Origin: Anaerococcus octavius
GTDB taxonomy: Bacteria > Bacillota > Clostridia > Tissierellales > Peptoniphilaceae
Reading direction: 5' to 3'
Assembly: GCF_900445265.1 (NCBI RefSeq)
Contig: NZ_UFTA01000002.1
Span: 1,364,001-1,428,000, forward strand
DNA length: 64,000 nucleotides
Shown here: positions 8,851 to 17,351 of the stretch, piece after piece
How positions within the stretch are numbered: position 1 is the first letter of the stretch
Layout of the letters: each line of letters begins with the position of its first letter
Made by a program: the position numbers and the translations under genes
Notes under the pieces: model-generated
The model's input: only the letters and a program-made list of their open reading frames with translations
Databases searched by the model: none
What the model was told of the DNA's origin: nothing

Positions 8851-9825
8851 CTACTTTAGATTATCAACTATAAGATCTATATTGTGTTTATACATGTCTA
8901 TATAGTTATCTCCATCTTTTCCTTTTTCTGCTAATGAATCAGAAAATAATTCTTCACCATCTCCACCAACAACTTTTGTTTCAAATCCTTTTGATTTTAC
9001 AATATCAGCTAATTTTTCCATTCTTTCTGGGTTTGTAGTAGATTCGGCAAATACTGCTTTTATCTTATGATCAGCTATAAATTGTGCTGTATCTTCTAGA
9101 TCTTTATTTGAAACTTCTGATTCAGTTGTTACTCCTTGGGGTGCCATTACTTTTATATCATATCTTCTAGAAAAATAATTAAAGGCATCATGTGGTGTAA
9201 TTAAATATTTTTGCTCATCTGGTAATTGATCTAATTTATCTTTTATATATTGATCTAAGTCATCAAGTTCTTTTGCATATCTCTCATAATTCTTATCGAT
9301 TACTTTTATCATTTCATCGTCATCAGCATAAAGTTCTTTTAATTTATCAGCAGTGTTTTTAAAGGCTTCTTTATATAAATCTATATCAAACCAAAAGTGT
9401 GGATCCTCTATTGTTTTCCCATCTTCATCCATTTCGCCAATTTTATCCTTACTAAAAGTTGATGTTACAGCATATCCTGAGTTTTCTAAAGCATCCATCA
9501 TTTTTCCTTCAAAATGTAGACCATGGTATAAAACTAAGTCAGCATCTGTAATTTTTGTATAATCTTCTGGTTTTGCTTCATAGATATGTGGATCTCCACC
9601 AGCAGGTATAATTAATTCAACATTTGCTTTATCTCCAATCAATTCATTTACCATATCAGCTAAAAATGTAGTTGTAACAGTAATTGTCTTTTTTTGATCA
9701 GTACTTTCGCTAACACTAGTTTTATTTGTATTAGCTTCTTCTTGTGGCTTATTATCGTTATTATTGCTTGAACAGCTTGTAATACTCAATAGTGTGAGTA
9801 TAGTAATCATTATTTTTTTTAACAT
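8851..9825 (-). CDS. Metal-binding lipoprotein (TroA-like solute-binding protein)
   Basis: A lipoprotein signal (MLKKIMITILTLLSITSC) gives a lipidated Cys at 18. The cluster A-I fold carries likely metal ligands in order: GGDPHIYE, EDPHFWFD, TPHDAFNYFSRRY and GDGEELFSDS. Histidine at the third site (PHDAFNYF) resembles TroA and Zn-binding ZnuA more than PsaA, which uses Glu there. There is no long His-rich loop of the kind seen in many zinc-specific ZnuA proteins. Substrate is therefore Mn or Zn. It is first in the operon, with AAGGAG before the ATG and a metal-type operator upstream. Confidence 0.93.
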   Translation of the reverse strand: MLKKIMITILTLLSITSCSSNNNDNKPQEEANTNKTSVSESTDQKKTITVTTTFLADMVNELIGDKANVELIIPAGGDPHIYEAKPEDYTKITDADLVLYHGLHFEGKMMDALENSGYAVTSTFSKDKIGEMDEDGKTIEDPHFWFDIDLYKEAFKNTADKLKELYADDDEMIKVIDKNYERYAKELDDLDQYIKDKLDQLPDEQKYLITPHDAFNYFSRRYDIKVMAPQGVTTESEVSNKDLEDTAQFIADHKIKAVFAESTTNPERMEKLADIVKSKGFETKVVGGDGEELFSDSLAEKGKDGDNYIDMYKHNIDLIVDNLK

Positions 9826-9853
9826 TTTAATCTCCTTTATTTGTTTTAAGGAT

Positions 9854-9905
9854 ATTATAATATATTATTCCTGTATTGTAAAGTACTTTTTTAGGTTTAC
9901 CTAAA
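9854..9905 (-). promoter_or_regulatory. Promoter of the metal transporter operon with DtxR/TroR-type operator
   Basis: On the minus strand TTTACA (9882-9877) and TATAAT (9859-9854) are separated by exactly 17 nt. Seven bases upstream of the -35 is TTTAGGTTTACCTAAA (9890-9905), two perfect 7-base half-sites around TT, a sequence of the type bound by MntR/TroR/DtxR proteins. Binding there is predicted for the regulator encoded at the end of the same operon. An operator upstream of -35 rather than over -10 is a little unusual for a repressor. Confidence 0.8.
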
Positions 9906-9921
9906 TATATAATCATAAAAA

Positions 9922-9958
9922 AACTCTTACTTTTAATTTTTATTTATAAGTAAGAGTT
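9922..9958 (-). terminator. Terminator of the radical SAM gene
   Basis: AACTCTTACTT (9922-9932) pairs with AAGTAAGAGTT (9948-9958), 11 bp without mismatch, and the minus-strand transcript continues with TTTTTTTATG. It separates the alanine/radical SAM unit from the metal operon promoter. Confidence 0.85.
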
Positions 9959-9970
9959 CTTCTAATTTTT

Positions 9971-10891
9971 TTAGTATAAATCACCTTGCTGATAATTATT
10001 ATCTTTCATAATCTTATCAATTGTAGATAATACTGCCCCCTTATTTTTTGACCATTCTGGATAAGCAATATTTTGATTTATCCCATCTCCTGTCAATCTA
10101 TTTATAACTACATTTGGATTAAGCTTTCTAAGCATACCTACAACTATCTTTGCATAGTCGTCTTTACTCATTTTATAATCAATATTATTTTTTTCATAGT
10201 AATATTTTAAATAAGTATTATTTTCAATATATAAATTATGAATTTTAATTCCCCAAATGTTTTTCTTATTTATATAATCAATATTATTTAGATAATCCTT
10301 TTCATTTTCATTTGGCAATCCTATTATAATATGAGCAATAGTTTTTATTCCTAATTTATGTAGTTTGTCAACTCCTTGATCAAAAACTTTATGGTCATAG
10401 CCTCGATTTATAAATTCTAAAGTATTGGCATTTACAGTTTGCATACCTAATTCAACTGTAAGGTCCGTTTCTTGATTTAATTCTTTTAATAAATCTAAAA
10501 CATCATTAGGCAGGCAATCAGCTCTTGTAGCAATCGATAGTCCTACTATATCTGGCTGATTTATTGCAGTGTAAAACATTTCACGCATGCTTTCTATGTC
10601 ACCATAGGTATTTGTAAAATTCTGAAAATAAGCTATATAGCCTTCTTTTCTACCTTTTTTACTCAAAAGATCTTTTTGAAGTGCTATTTGTTTTTTTATA
10701 TCACCTGCTGATTTATGAGTCCATTCCCCTGCTCCATCATCTGAGCAATAAATACAACCACAAAATGACAAACTCCCATCTCGATTAGGGCAGGTAAAGC
10801 CACCATCGAGTGGGAGTTTAATAATTTTTTTATTGTATTTTAGTTTATAATAAGTATCTAAATCCCTATATCTTTTTTTATTAAGCTCCAT
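9971..10891 (-). CDS. YhcC/YtqA-type radical SAM protein (TIGR01212 family)
   Basis: The cluster-binding cysteines are in FTCPNRDGSLSFCGCIYC near residues 28-48, a CPNRDG...GCxxC pattern particular to this radical SAM family. IGLPNE and the VELGMQT stretch mark the TIM-barrel core. Length (306) is normal. The family function is not firmly established, although RNA modification has been suggested for relatives. It lies 14 nt after the alanine symporter; the start has no clear Shine-Dalgarno sequence, so expression may depend on read-through from that gene. Confidence 0.88.
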   Translation of the reverse strand: MELNKKRYRDLDTYYKLKYNKKIIKLPLDGGFTCPNRDGSLSFCGCIYCSDDGAGEWTHKSAGDIKKQIALQKDLLSKKGRKEGYIAYFQNFTNTYGDIESMREMFYTAINQPDIVGLSIATRADCLPNDVLDLLKELNQETDLTVELGMQTVNANTLEFINRGYDHKVFDQGVDKLHKLGIKTIAHIIIGLPNENEKDYLNNIDYINKKNIWGIKIHNLYIENNTYLKYYYEKNNIDYKMSKDDYAKIVVGMLRKLNPNVVINRLTGDGINQNIAYPEWSKNKGAVLSTIDKIMKDNNYQQGDLY

Positions 10892-10905
10892 AGGGAAATT
10901 ATACC

Positions 10906-12378
10906 CTAGTTGTCATAATCGTATGGTTCAAAAACTTGTGTTTCTTTTACTTTACGTTTATTAAATACAGCTCCCCAGTGATTGTCAAATGTCCAATTAT
11001 AGTTACCGAGTTTTCCTGTATCTTTATAGTTTTTATTAAAGTCTTTGATAAGCCATACTAATTGCTTTGAAAGTAATATCAAACCAATAAAGTTTGGTAT
11101 TACCATCAAAGCATTAGCCACATCTGAGATTGACCAAACAAATTTTAGTCCACCGAGTGACCCTACAACTGAAAATATAATATATACTGCTTTATATATA
11201 CTACGTATTGTTTTTGATTTTGTGATATATGATATACATTTATCACCATAGTAATACCAAGAAACTAGAGTTGTAAAAGCAAAAAACATAAGTCCTAAAC
11301 TTACTATCATTTCACCACCAACTGGCAATGCTTTTTCAAAAGATGCTGCTGTTAATCTATTAGCATCCACATTTGCATCTGACCATAATCCTGAACAAAT
11401 AATTACAAGTGCTGTCATAGTACAAATAAGGATTGAAGAAACAAATACCTCTATAGCTCCCCACATACCTTGACGTACTGGGTGATCAGTATGAGCTGCT
11501 GCATGGGCCATAGGTGCTGAACCAAGTCCTGCTTCATTTGAGAAAATACCACGAGCAAGTCCATGACGGATAGTCATAAGTACTGTAGCACCTGCAAATC
11601 CACCAACTGCTGCAGTAGGCTTAAATGCATCAGTAACTATAAATCCAAGTGCAGATCCTAATTGTCTTCTATAAATAACTAGTATAACAATAGTTGCACC
11701 TAAATACAAAACACTCATTAATGGTACAATTTTTTCTGCAAATGCACCTATTCTTTTAATACCACCTATAATAATAATGACCATAAGGATCATAATTACA
11801 ACCCCAATTATTCTAAGGTCAATACCAGTAATAGTATTAATTGAGTTTGCCATAGCATTTGATTGTACTAAAGAACCTGTTCCTAAAATCGCTATCGCTC
11901 CAAAAACTGAGAACATAATAGCTAGCCATCTCATATTTAGACCGTTTTCTAGGTAGTACATAGGTCCACCAGAAAATTCGTCTTTTTCATTTTTTTCACG
12001 AGTAGCAACTGCAAGAGTGATTTCTGCAAATTTTGTAGTCATATTTACTAAAGCGGCAATCCATAGCCAAAATATAGCCCCAGGTCCACCTAGTTTTATA
12101 GCTGTAGCAACACCAACTATATTTCCTGCTCCTATAGTTCCAGCAAGGGCTGTAGATACGGCTTGGACTGGTGAAATCGATTTCTCACCAGCTGTAGTTG
12201 CTTCAGATTTTTTAAATATTTTTCCAAATGTATTAGACCAAATATAGCCAAAATTTTTAAAAACCCACGCTCGTGTTCTATAAATTAAGAATGATCCACC
12301 AAGTAACATTACTATTATCATAGGTATGCCCCATAAGAAATCACTTAGTGAACCCACAACGTTGATAAACGTTTGCAT
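10906..12378 (-). CDS. Sodium:alanine symporter (AGCS family, AlsT-like)
   Basis: About 11 membrane helices and the AGCS signature GGPGAIFWLWIAALVNMTTK near residue 95, with GTIGAGNIVGVATAI before it and FSNEAGLGSAPMAHAAA further on. The ATG at 12378 is chosen over an upstream one (12438) because GGAGG lies 6 nt before it and the added 20 residues are polar and unlike the family. The gene follows alanine dehydrogenase across a terminator-like hairpin, which suggests an alanine uptake and degradation unit. Confidence 0.93.
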   Translation of the reverse strand: MQTFINVVGSLSDFLWGIPMIIVMLLGGSFLIYRTRAWVFKNFGYIWSNTFGKIFKKSEATTAGEKSISPVQAVSTALAGTIGAGNIVGVATAIKLGGPGAIFWLWIAALVNMTTKFAEITLAVATREKNEKDEFSGGPMYYLENGLNMRWLAIMFSVFGAIAILGTGSLVQSNAMANSINTITGIDLRIIGVVIMILMVIIIIGGIKRIGAFAEKIVPLMSVLYLGATIVILVIYRRQLGSALGFIVTDAFKPTAAVGGFAGATVLMTIRHGLARGIFSNEAGLGSAPMAHAAAHTDHPVRQGMWGAIEVFVSSILICTMTALVIICSGLWSDANVDANRLTAASFEKALPVGGEMIVSLGLMFFAFTTLVSWYYYGDKCISYITKSKTIRSIYKAVYIIFSVVGSLGGLKFVWSISDVANALMVIPNFIGLILLSKQLVWLIKDFNKNYKDTGKLGNYNWTFDNHWGAVFNKRKVKETQVFEPYDYDN

Positions 12379-12429
12379 AATTCCTCCAATAAAAATTTCG
12401 TTAATTTTTTGTTTATATGTATTTAGCAC

Positions 12430-12455
12430 AAAAGACACGACTAAGCGTGTCTTTT
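12430..12455 (-). terminator. Terminator or attenuator between ald and the symporter
   Basis: AAAAGACACG (12430-12439) pairs perfectly with CGTGTCTTTT (12446-12455) around a 6-nt loop. The T run after it on the minus strand is short (TTTT then GTGC), so partial termination is more likely than complete stop, leaving some read-through to the symporter. Confidence 0.65.
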
Positions 12456-12485
12456 AAAATGCTAATTTTCTAGTTCAATTTATTC

Positions 12486-13598
12486 TTAGTTTAATCCAAG
12501 ATCTTTATATTCGTAACCAAGGTCTTCAGCTACACCTTCAAGTGTTACTGCACCATCATGTGTGTTAATTCCTGGGATTAGTTCTGGGAATTTTTTAGCT
12601 GCTTCAAGAACACCTAAGTTTGCGATTTGTACACCGTATTTTGTTGTTGCATTTGATAGTGCATATGTTGATGTAAGTGCTGCTGCTCCTGGCATGTTAG
12701 CTACTGAGTAGTGGATTACATCGTGAGCAACGAAAACTGGGTCATCGTGTGTTGTTGGGTGACCTTTTGTTAAGTCTGTTGATCCACCTTGGTCGATAGC
12801 AACGTCAACTATAACTGAACCTGGTTCCATTTCTTCAACCATGTATTCTTTTACTAATTGTGGAGCTTTACGTCCTGGGATTAGTACTGTAGAAACAACT
12901 AAGTCAGCATCTTTAACTGCTTTTTCAATGTTTAATGGGTTAGAATATTCTGTTTCAATTTTTGATCCATAAACATCTTCAAGTCTTGCAAGTGCATCGA
13001 TATTTACATCAAGAACTTTAACTCTTGCACCCATACCAACTGCTATTTGTGTAGCAGCAGATCCTACATTACCTGCACCGATAACTACAACGTATGCTGG
13101 AGCCACTCCAGGAACACCGTTTAATAATTTACCTTTACCACCATTTGTTTTTAATAGGAATTTTGCACCTTCTTGAACAGCCATTCTACCAGCTACTTCA
13201 CTCATTGGTCTTAGAAGTGGAAGTAAACGTCCTTTTTGAACTGTTTCAAATGCAACACCTGTTACTTTTTTGTCTACTAAATTTTTTGTTAATTCTGGAT
13301 CAGCTGATAAGTGAAGGTATGTATAAATGATTTGACCTTCTTTGAAGTATTTATATTCACTTTCAATTGGTTCTTTTACCTTATAGATCATTTCAGCTTT
13401 GTCCCAAACTTCTTCAGCTGTGTCTAGGATCTTTGCTCCAGCTTCAATGTATTCATCATCAGTAATACCAGAATTTATTCCTGCACCTTTTTGTACATAA
13501 ACTTCGTGATTGTTTTTTACAAATTCAGATACAGCACCTGGTGTTGCTGAAACACGACTTTCATTGTTTTTAATCTCTGTAGGTACACCTATAATCAT
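12486..13598 (-). CDS. ald: Alanine dehydrogenase
   Basis: NAD-dependent oxidative deamination of L-alanine to pyruvate and ammonia. The 370-residue protein shows the N-terminal MIIGVPTEIKNNE start, catalytic Lys in YKVKEPIESEY, catalytic His in YTYLHLSADPEL, Rossmann motif VIGAGNVGSAA near 172 and the VDVAIDQGG region near 268. Length and motif order match the family throughout. AGGAGG precedes the ATG and a perfect-consensus promoter lies about 100 nt upstream. Codon choice looks like a highly expressed gene (many GCT, GTT, AAA). With the symporter downstream it would let the cell use alanine as carbon, nitrogen and electron source. Confidence 0.97.
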   Translation of the reverse strand: MIIGVPTEIKNNESRVSATPGAVSEFVKNNHEVYVQKGAGINSGITDDEYIEAGAKILDTAEEVWDKAEMIYKVKEPIESEYKYFKEGQIIYTYLHLSADPELTKNLVDKKVTGVAFETVQKGRLLPLLRPMSEVAGRMAVQEGAKFLLKTNGGKGKLLNGVPGVAPAYVVVIGAGNVGSAATQIAVGMGARVKVLDVNIDALARLEDVYGSKIETEYSNPLNIEKAVKDADLVVSTVLIPGRKAPQLVKEYMVEEMEPGSVIVDVAIDQGGSTDLTKGHPTTHDDPVFVAHDVIHYSVANMPGAAALTSTYALSNATTKYGVQIANLGVLEAAKKFPELIPGINTHDGAVTLEGVAEDLGYEYKDLGLN

Positions 13599-13695
13599 AA
13601 TAATCCTCCTATAATTTTACAAATACGGATACAAATCGTTAATTTCTTATAACTATATTTTTGTATAACTATATTTCTTTTGTATCTCTATGTAC

Positions 13696-13724
13696 ATTAT
13701 AAATCGTTTGCAAATCGTTGTCAA
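13696..13724 (-). promoter_or_regulatory. ald: Consensus sigma-A promoter of ald
   Basis: TTGACA (13724-13719) and TATAAT (13701-13696) on the minus strand, both perfect, with a 17-nt spacer. The spacer contains two AAATCGTT repeats 11 bp apart, which suggests that a bound protein limits this otherwise very strong promoter. Confidence 0.85.
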
Positions 13725-13872
13725 ACATTTATTCTAAAAAAATAAAAATAACTTTTAACAGGCGATTATTTAGCCATCTTTACTCTGACATCATTTCGGG
13801 AAATGGTATTCATTTAACTTATTTTTTTTGTATAGAATAGTAGTTTAACTTTTAACTAATAATCATTTAATA

Positions 13873-13900
13873 TTTACTAAACCAAATAATATAATATAAT
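13873..13900 (+). promoter_or_regulatory. Candidate promoter of the HAD gene giving a leaderless transcript
   Basis: TTTACT (13873-13878), a 16-nt spacer and TATAAT (13895-13900); an overlapping TATAAT is at 13890-13895. The ATG is at 13907, about where transcription would start, and no Shine-Dalgarno sequence fits between. Confidence 0.5.
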
Positions 13901-13906
13901 AATTTT

Positions 13907-14734
13907 ATGATAAAATTAATTACCATTGATGTGGATGGCACCTTGGTTACTCCACTAAAAAGACTAACAAAGGCAAATATTAAAGCTATAGATAAGGCTA
14001 GAGATCATGGTGTTCACATAGCCTTGGCATCTGGTAGACCGTACTCAGGTATGAAAGAACTAGTTAATAAACTAAATTTAAATCAGGAGGGCAATTTTAC
14101 CGTTTGCCAAAATGGATCATATATTTTTGATAACTACACCCACCAACCTATTTCCGGAACCTACCAAAAACCTATTGATTTAAAAATCATAGACGATTTA
14201 TTAAAATCTTATAACGTCCAAATATCTGCTATGGACCATGAAAGCTTTTATAGTAGGCATATTAAGACAAATATTTACACAAAGATTGACGCCAAAATTT
14301 CAAAACTTCCCCTGCAAATTATAAATTACGATGATTTTAATGAGGATAAAACTTTTGGCAGAATATTAATTATGGGCAAAAAATCAGAAATGACTAAGCT
14401 TTATAATAATATGCCACAAGAGCTTACAGATAACTATTATGCCGTAAAAACAGCACCATTTTTAATTGAAGTTATGAACAAAAATACTAATAAAGGATAC
14501 GCAATAAAAGCTATAGCCAAAGATTTAGGTATAAACTCAGATGAAATTATGAGTATAGGAAACGAAAAAAATGATATTCCTATGCTAGAGCAGGCAGGTT
14601 TTGCAGTGGCTATGGCAAATGCAGTACCTGAATTAAAGCCACACGCTGATTTTATTACCAAAAGTAATCTAAAATCCGGTGTCGGTTATGCTATAGAAAA
14701 ACTTTTAGCTAACAATTTAGAAAAATTTACTTAA
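13907..14734 (+). CDS. Cof-type HAD phosphatase
   Basis: HAD subclass IIB hydrolase of 275 residues. Motif I is DVDGTLVT at 8-15 with the nucleophile and acid Asp pair, motif II is the SGR in ALASGRPYS, and motif III/IV is the GNEKNDIPMLEQAG stretch near 220 preceded by the lysine in NKGYAIKAIA. Such enzymes remove phosphate from small molecules, often sugar phosphates or flavin/pyridoxal intermediates; the substrate is unknown. The gene stands alone between its own promoter and terminator. A second Cof-type paralogue lies at 57.7 kb. Confidence 0.93.
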   Translation: MIKLITIDVDGTLVTPLKRLTKANIKAIDKARDHGVHIALASGRPYSGMKELVNKLNLNQEGNFTVCQNGSYIFDNYTHQPISGTYQKPIDLKIIDDLLKSYNVQISAMDHESFYSRHIKTNIYTKIDAKISKLPLQIINYDDFNEDKTFGRILIMGKKSEMTKLYNNMPQELTDNYYAVKTAPFLIEVMNKNTNKGYAIKAIAKDLGINSDEIMSIGNEKNDIPMLEQAGFAVAMANAVPELKPHADFITKSNLKSGVGYAIEKLLANNLEKFT

Positions 14735-14758
14735 ACGCTGATCAAAATAATCAGCGTT
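14734..14758 (+). terminator. Terminator of the HAD gene
   Basis: AACGCTGAT (14734-14742) and ATCAGCGTT (14750-14758) form a perfect 9-bp stem with a 7-nt loop, followed by ATTTTTATATT. It begins at the last base of the stop codon. Confidence 0.9.
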
Positions 14759-14808
14759 ATTTTTATATTCATTTATTATTTGATTTTATCAAATTATTTA
14801 ATTACATA

Positions 14809-14836
14809 TTTACATTATATAAAACTATGTTATACT
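14809..14836 (+). promoter_or_regulatory. Promoter of the second peptide-export ABC operon
   Basis: TTTACA (14809-14814), 16-nt spacer and TATACT (14831-14836) with TGT immediately before it, i.e. an extended -10. A short inverted repeat GATAT/ATATC (14850-14863) follows in the leader. AAGGTGG lies before the ATG at 14887. Confidence 0.65.
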
Positions 14837-14886
14837 ATATTTATAAAATGATATGATAATATCAAAAAAAGTAAGGTGGTATATTA

Positions 14887-15801
14887 ATGAACGATATGGT
14901 TTTAGAAACTTATGATCTAGAAAAAAGATATGGTAAATTTATTGCAGTGGATAATTTAAGTCTAAAAATAAGAAAAAGATCCATCTATGGTTTAGTAGGC
15001 GAAAATGGAGCTGGTAAATCCTCTCTTATGAAGATGATATCAGGCTTATCTAATAAAACAAAGGGAGAAATCAAATTATTAGGAAAGGATGTCACTCGTC
15101 ATTCATCGAAGTTTATGGAAGTAGGCAATTTAATTGAAGCTCCTTGTTTATATGATAATTTAAATGCTTATGAAAATTTAAAGTTAAAGTCCTTAGCTTA
15201 TGGGATTAAAGATGAAAATAAAATTTTATCCATTTTACAAACTGTAGGTTTATATGATCAGAATAATAAAAATGTCAAAAGTTTTTCTCTAGGTATGAAG
15301 CAAAGACTTGCAATAGCTATGGCTATGGTCAATTCACCAAAATTATTAATCTTAGATGAACCAATCAACGGACTCGATCCTCAAGGTATTATTGATATAA
15401 GAAAAACCCTTCAAGATATAAATAAAAAATATGGTACTACCATTATCATTTCTAGCCATATTTTAGATGAGCTTGCTAGACTTGCAACTGATTTTGGAAT
15501 AATCTCTCACGGAAAATTAATAGCAGAGTTTAGTTCAAAAGATTTGCATGATAGATGTCAATCAAAAATAGAGATAACTTGCAATGATGTAAAAAAAGCT
15601 TCTTATATATTAAGAAAAAATGCCTATCAAAATGAGATTATTAGCAACAACAAATTAATTTTGATAGATTACTTTAATAAAACTCATCTAATAAATTCCT
15701 TACTAGTGAATAATAGTATTGATGTCTATTCAATTTATCTAACAGAAATGAGCTTTGAAGACTATTACATGGAGGTGATCCAAAATGAAAAGAGCAATTA
15801 A
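14887..15801 (+). CDS. ABC transporter ATPase, bacitracin/lantibiotic export type (BcrA-like)
   Basis: Walker A GENGAGKSS near residue 40, signature SLGMKQRL near 138, Walker B LLILDEPINGLDP near 157 and H-loop ISSHILDEL. The LILDEPINGLDPQGI sequence and the 304-residue length with a C-terminal extension are typical of BcrA/EpiF-type ATPases. It overlaps the permease gene by 17 nt. The pair probably protects the membrane from peptide antibiotics, but other ABC-2 substrates are possible because no sensor system is adjacent. Confidence 0.88.
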   Translation: MNDMVLETYDLEKRYGKFIAVDNLSLKIRKRSIYGLVGENGAGKSSLMKMISGLSNKTKGEIKLLGKDVTRHSSKFMEVGNLIEAPCLYDNLNAYENLKLKSLAYGIKDENKILSILQTVGLYDQNNKNVKSFSLGMKQRLAIAMAMVNSPKLLILDEPINGLDPQGIIDIRKTLQDINKKYGTTIIISSHILDELARLATDFGIISHGKLIAEFSSKDLHDRCQSKIEITCNDVKKASYILRKNAYQNEIISNNKLILIDYFNKTHLINSLLVNNSIDVYSIYLTEMSFEDYYMEVIQNEKSN

Positions 15802-16630
15802 CTTAGAAATATATAGGCTAAAGAAAAACAAATACCCTTATATAATAATTATTTTAAGCATATTAATGATGGTAGGATCAGTATTTATGACAAGCTCAGA
15901 TTATCACTACTACCTACAAAATCAAGATGCTTTTAATAATTTAAAGACCACCTACGAACAAGTCAACTGGGGTATATACGCAGGTAGCGTCATGCCTAAC
16001 TGGGTTGAGCTTAAAAGTATACCTATAACTGAATTATTTATGAAAAATATTCAAAGTAAAATTTTATTAATGTTTCAAACAATATTTGTAGTCTTATTTA
16101 TAGGCGAAGAAATAAGATCTAAATTTCTTAAAAATATAATAGCAGCTTTCCCTAAAAAGATAGATCTTATACTTGGAAAATTTATAGTTATAGCTGTATT
16201 TACTCTATTTTTATTTATTAGCAACTTTTTATTTATGATGTTAACATTTTATTTACTAGAAGGATATATAGTATTTACTAATCTAAACTATTTTTTAAAA
16301 TATGTACTAGTAGAATACTTACTGTATTTATCTTATAGCAGTCTAATAATGCTTTTAGTGTATCTGATTAAAAATTCTGCAGCTAGTCTTTTAATAGGAA
16401 TTCTTGATGCTTCAGGTATTCTTGAAATTGTTGATACCATAATTCACTCATCAATTAGTAATTCGGATAGTTTTTCGATAATGAATTATATAGTAACTGG
16501 TCGTATTGTCTTACTTTCTATAAATAGCAGTGGAATAATGTACTTACATAGTATAATAATCGCTATAATATTCCTTATAATATCCATTACAGGAACTTAT
16601 TTACTTTTTAGAAACAAAGATGTTTGTTAA
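15785..16630 (+). CDS. ABC-2 type permease paired with the BcrA-like ATPase
   Basis: The 281-residue protein has six predicted membrane helices; the first (YIIIILSILMMVGSVFMTS) is followed by an extracellular loop of about 55 residues, and the cytoplasmic GEEIRSKFLKNIIAAFPKK segment is the coupling region usual in this family. GGAGGTGATCC at 15770-15780, inside the ATPase gene, is a full Shine-Dalgarno match. Overlap of 17 nt indicates translational coupling. Confidence 0.85.
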   Translation: MKRAINLEIYRLKKNKYPYIIIILSILMMVGSVFMTSSDYHYYLQNQDAFNNLKTTYEQVNWGIYAGSVMPNWVELKSIPITELFMKNIQSKILLMFQTIFVVLFIGEEIRSKFLKNIIAAFPKKIDLILGKFIVIAVFTLFLFISNFLFMMLTFYLLEGYIVFTNLNYFLKYVLVEYLLYLSYSSLIMLLVYLIKNSAASLLIGILDASGILEIVDTIIHSSISNSDSFSIMNYIVTGRIVLLSINSSGIMYLHSIIIAIIFLIISITGTYLLFRNKDVC

Positions 16631-16641
16631 AATCTTTAGAT

Positions 16642-16691
16642 AAAAATTAGACCTCCATAAAACAAAATAAATGAATGGAGGTCTAATTTTT
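16642..16691. terminator. Strong bidirectional terminator
   Basis: AAAAATTAGACCTCCAT (16642-16658) pairs with ATGGAGGTCTAATTTTT (16675-16691), 17 bp without mismatch and with A/T runs at both feet. It serves the convergent permease gene and the unknown gene that ends at 16690. Confidence 0.95.
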
Positions 16692-17247
16692 ATTTATTTT
16701 TCTTATCTTTCTTAGAATCTTTCAAATCACCTTTATTATCATTTTCTATATATTGGTCAAGTTCTCTTTCTTTTAAAATTTCATAAGTTACTTTTTTCTT
16801 TTCGCTTTCTAATCTTCTAATTATACTTTGAATATTACGTTTTGATTTTGTTATATCAAATTCTTTTAAACGCATATTTGTTCTAATAGCAATATCAGAA
16901 GGCTTTCCATTTGCTGAAGAAAACTCACTCATCTTGCTAGGCAATGAAACTTTATTTGCTAATTTTTCATCAAATAATAATAAATTTGCATGAAAATCTA
17001 GAATAGCTCGTTGGGCACGATCTACATTACTATTTACTGCACTTACCTTATTTCCTCTCAAAAAGTTACCTAGAAAGTTTCCTCTTAATGCTTGGTGAGT
17101 TGAATATTCGTATTTGCTATCTATTTTCTTTTCCGCTCTTTGTAATAAGCTTTCTACATCTTTCGCTTCTCTTAATAAGCTTTCTATTTCTTTTAATTTT
17201 AATTTATAATCTTGTCTAGCGTATAGATTAGTTGTTTTTATTGCCAT
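16690..17247 (-). CDS. Unknown coiled-coil protein with lysine-rich tail
   Basis: I do not recognise this 185-residue protein. It starts at the ATG at 17247, which has GGAGGAG just before it; an upstream ATG at 17265 has none. There is no signal peptide or membrane segment. Residues about 10-45 and 135-175 are rich in Leu, Lys, Glu and Arg in heptad-like spacing and probably form helices; the tail (NDNKGDLKDSKKDKKNK) is highly charged. The middle has the odd GNFLGNFLRGNK repeat. It is divergent from the DUF3783 gene with a 104-nt shared control region. Confidence 0.75.
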   Translation of the reverse strand: MAIKTTNLYARQDYKLKLKEIESLLREAKDVESLLQRAEKKIDSKYEYSTHQALRGNFLGNFLRGNKVSAVNSNVDRAQRAILDFHANLLLFDEKLANKVSLPSKMSEFSSANGKPSDIAIRTNMRLKEFDITKSKRNIQSIIRRLESEKKKVTYEILKERELDQYIENDNKGDLKDSKKDKKNK

Positions 17248-17351
17248 ATCTCCTCCATAGTACACTTTTATTTATTGATACTTATACCCAAAATTCTTGT
17301 TTGTTTATCAATTAAATTATAAGTATAGTTATTATAAAAAAGCGAGGTATT

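Larger units (their letters stand above)
13599..13906. promoter_or_regulatory. Divergent intergenic region between ald and the HAD gene
   Basis: This 308-nt gap holds the ald promoter, the HAD promoter and several small repeats. AAATCGTT occurs at 13633-13640, 13701-13708 and 13712-13719; the last two are one helical turn apart and lie in the spacer of the ald promoter. TATAACTATATTT is repeated at 13648-13660 and 13664-13676. A short inverted repeat CATTTC GG GAAATG is at 13792-13805. These look like regulator sites but no regulator can be named. Confidence 0.6.

Noticed and set aside
12379-12438. Longer N-terminus for the alanine symporter
   Set aside because: The extra 20 residues are polar, contain the Shine-Dalgarno codons and are unlike the family.
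13633-13719. Short repeats near ald as a CRISPR-like array
   Set aside because: Units are 8 bp with irregular spacing; no spacers and no cas genes.
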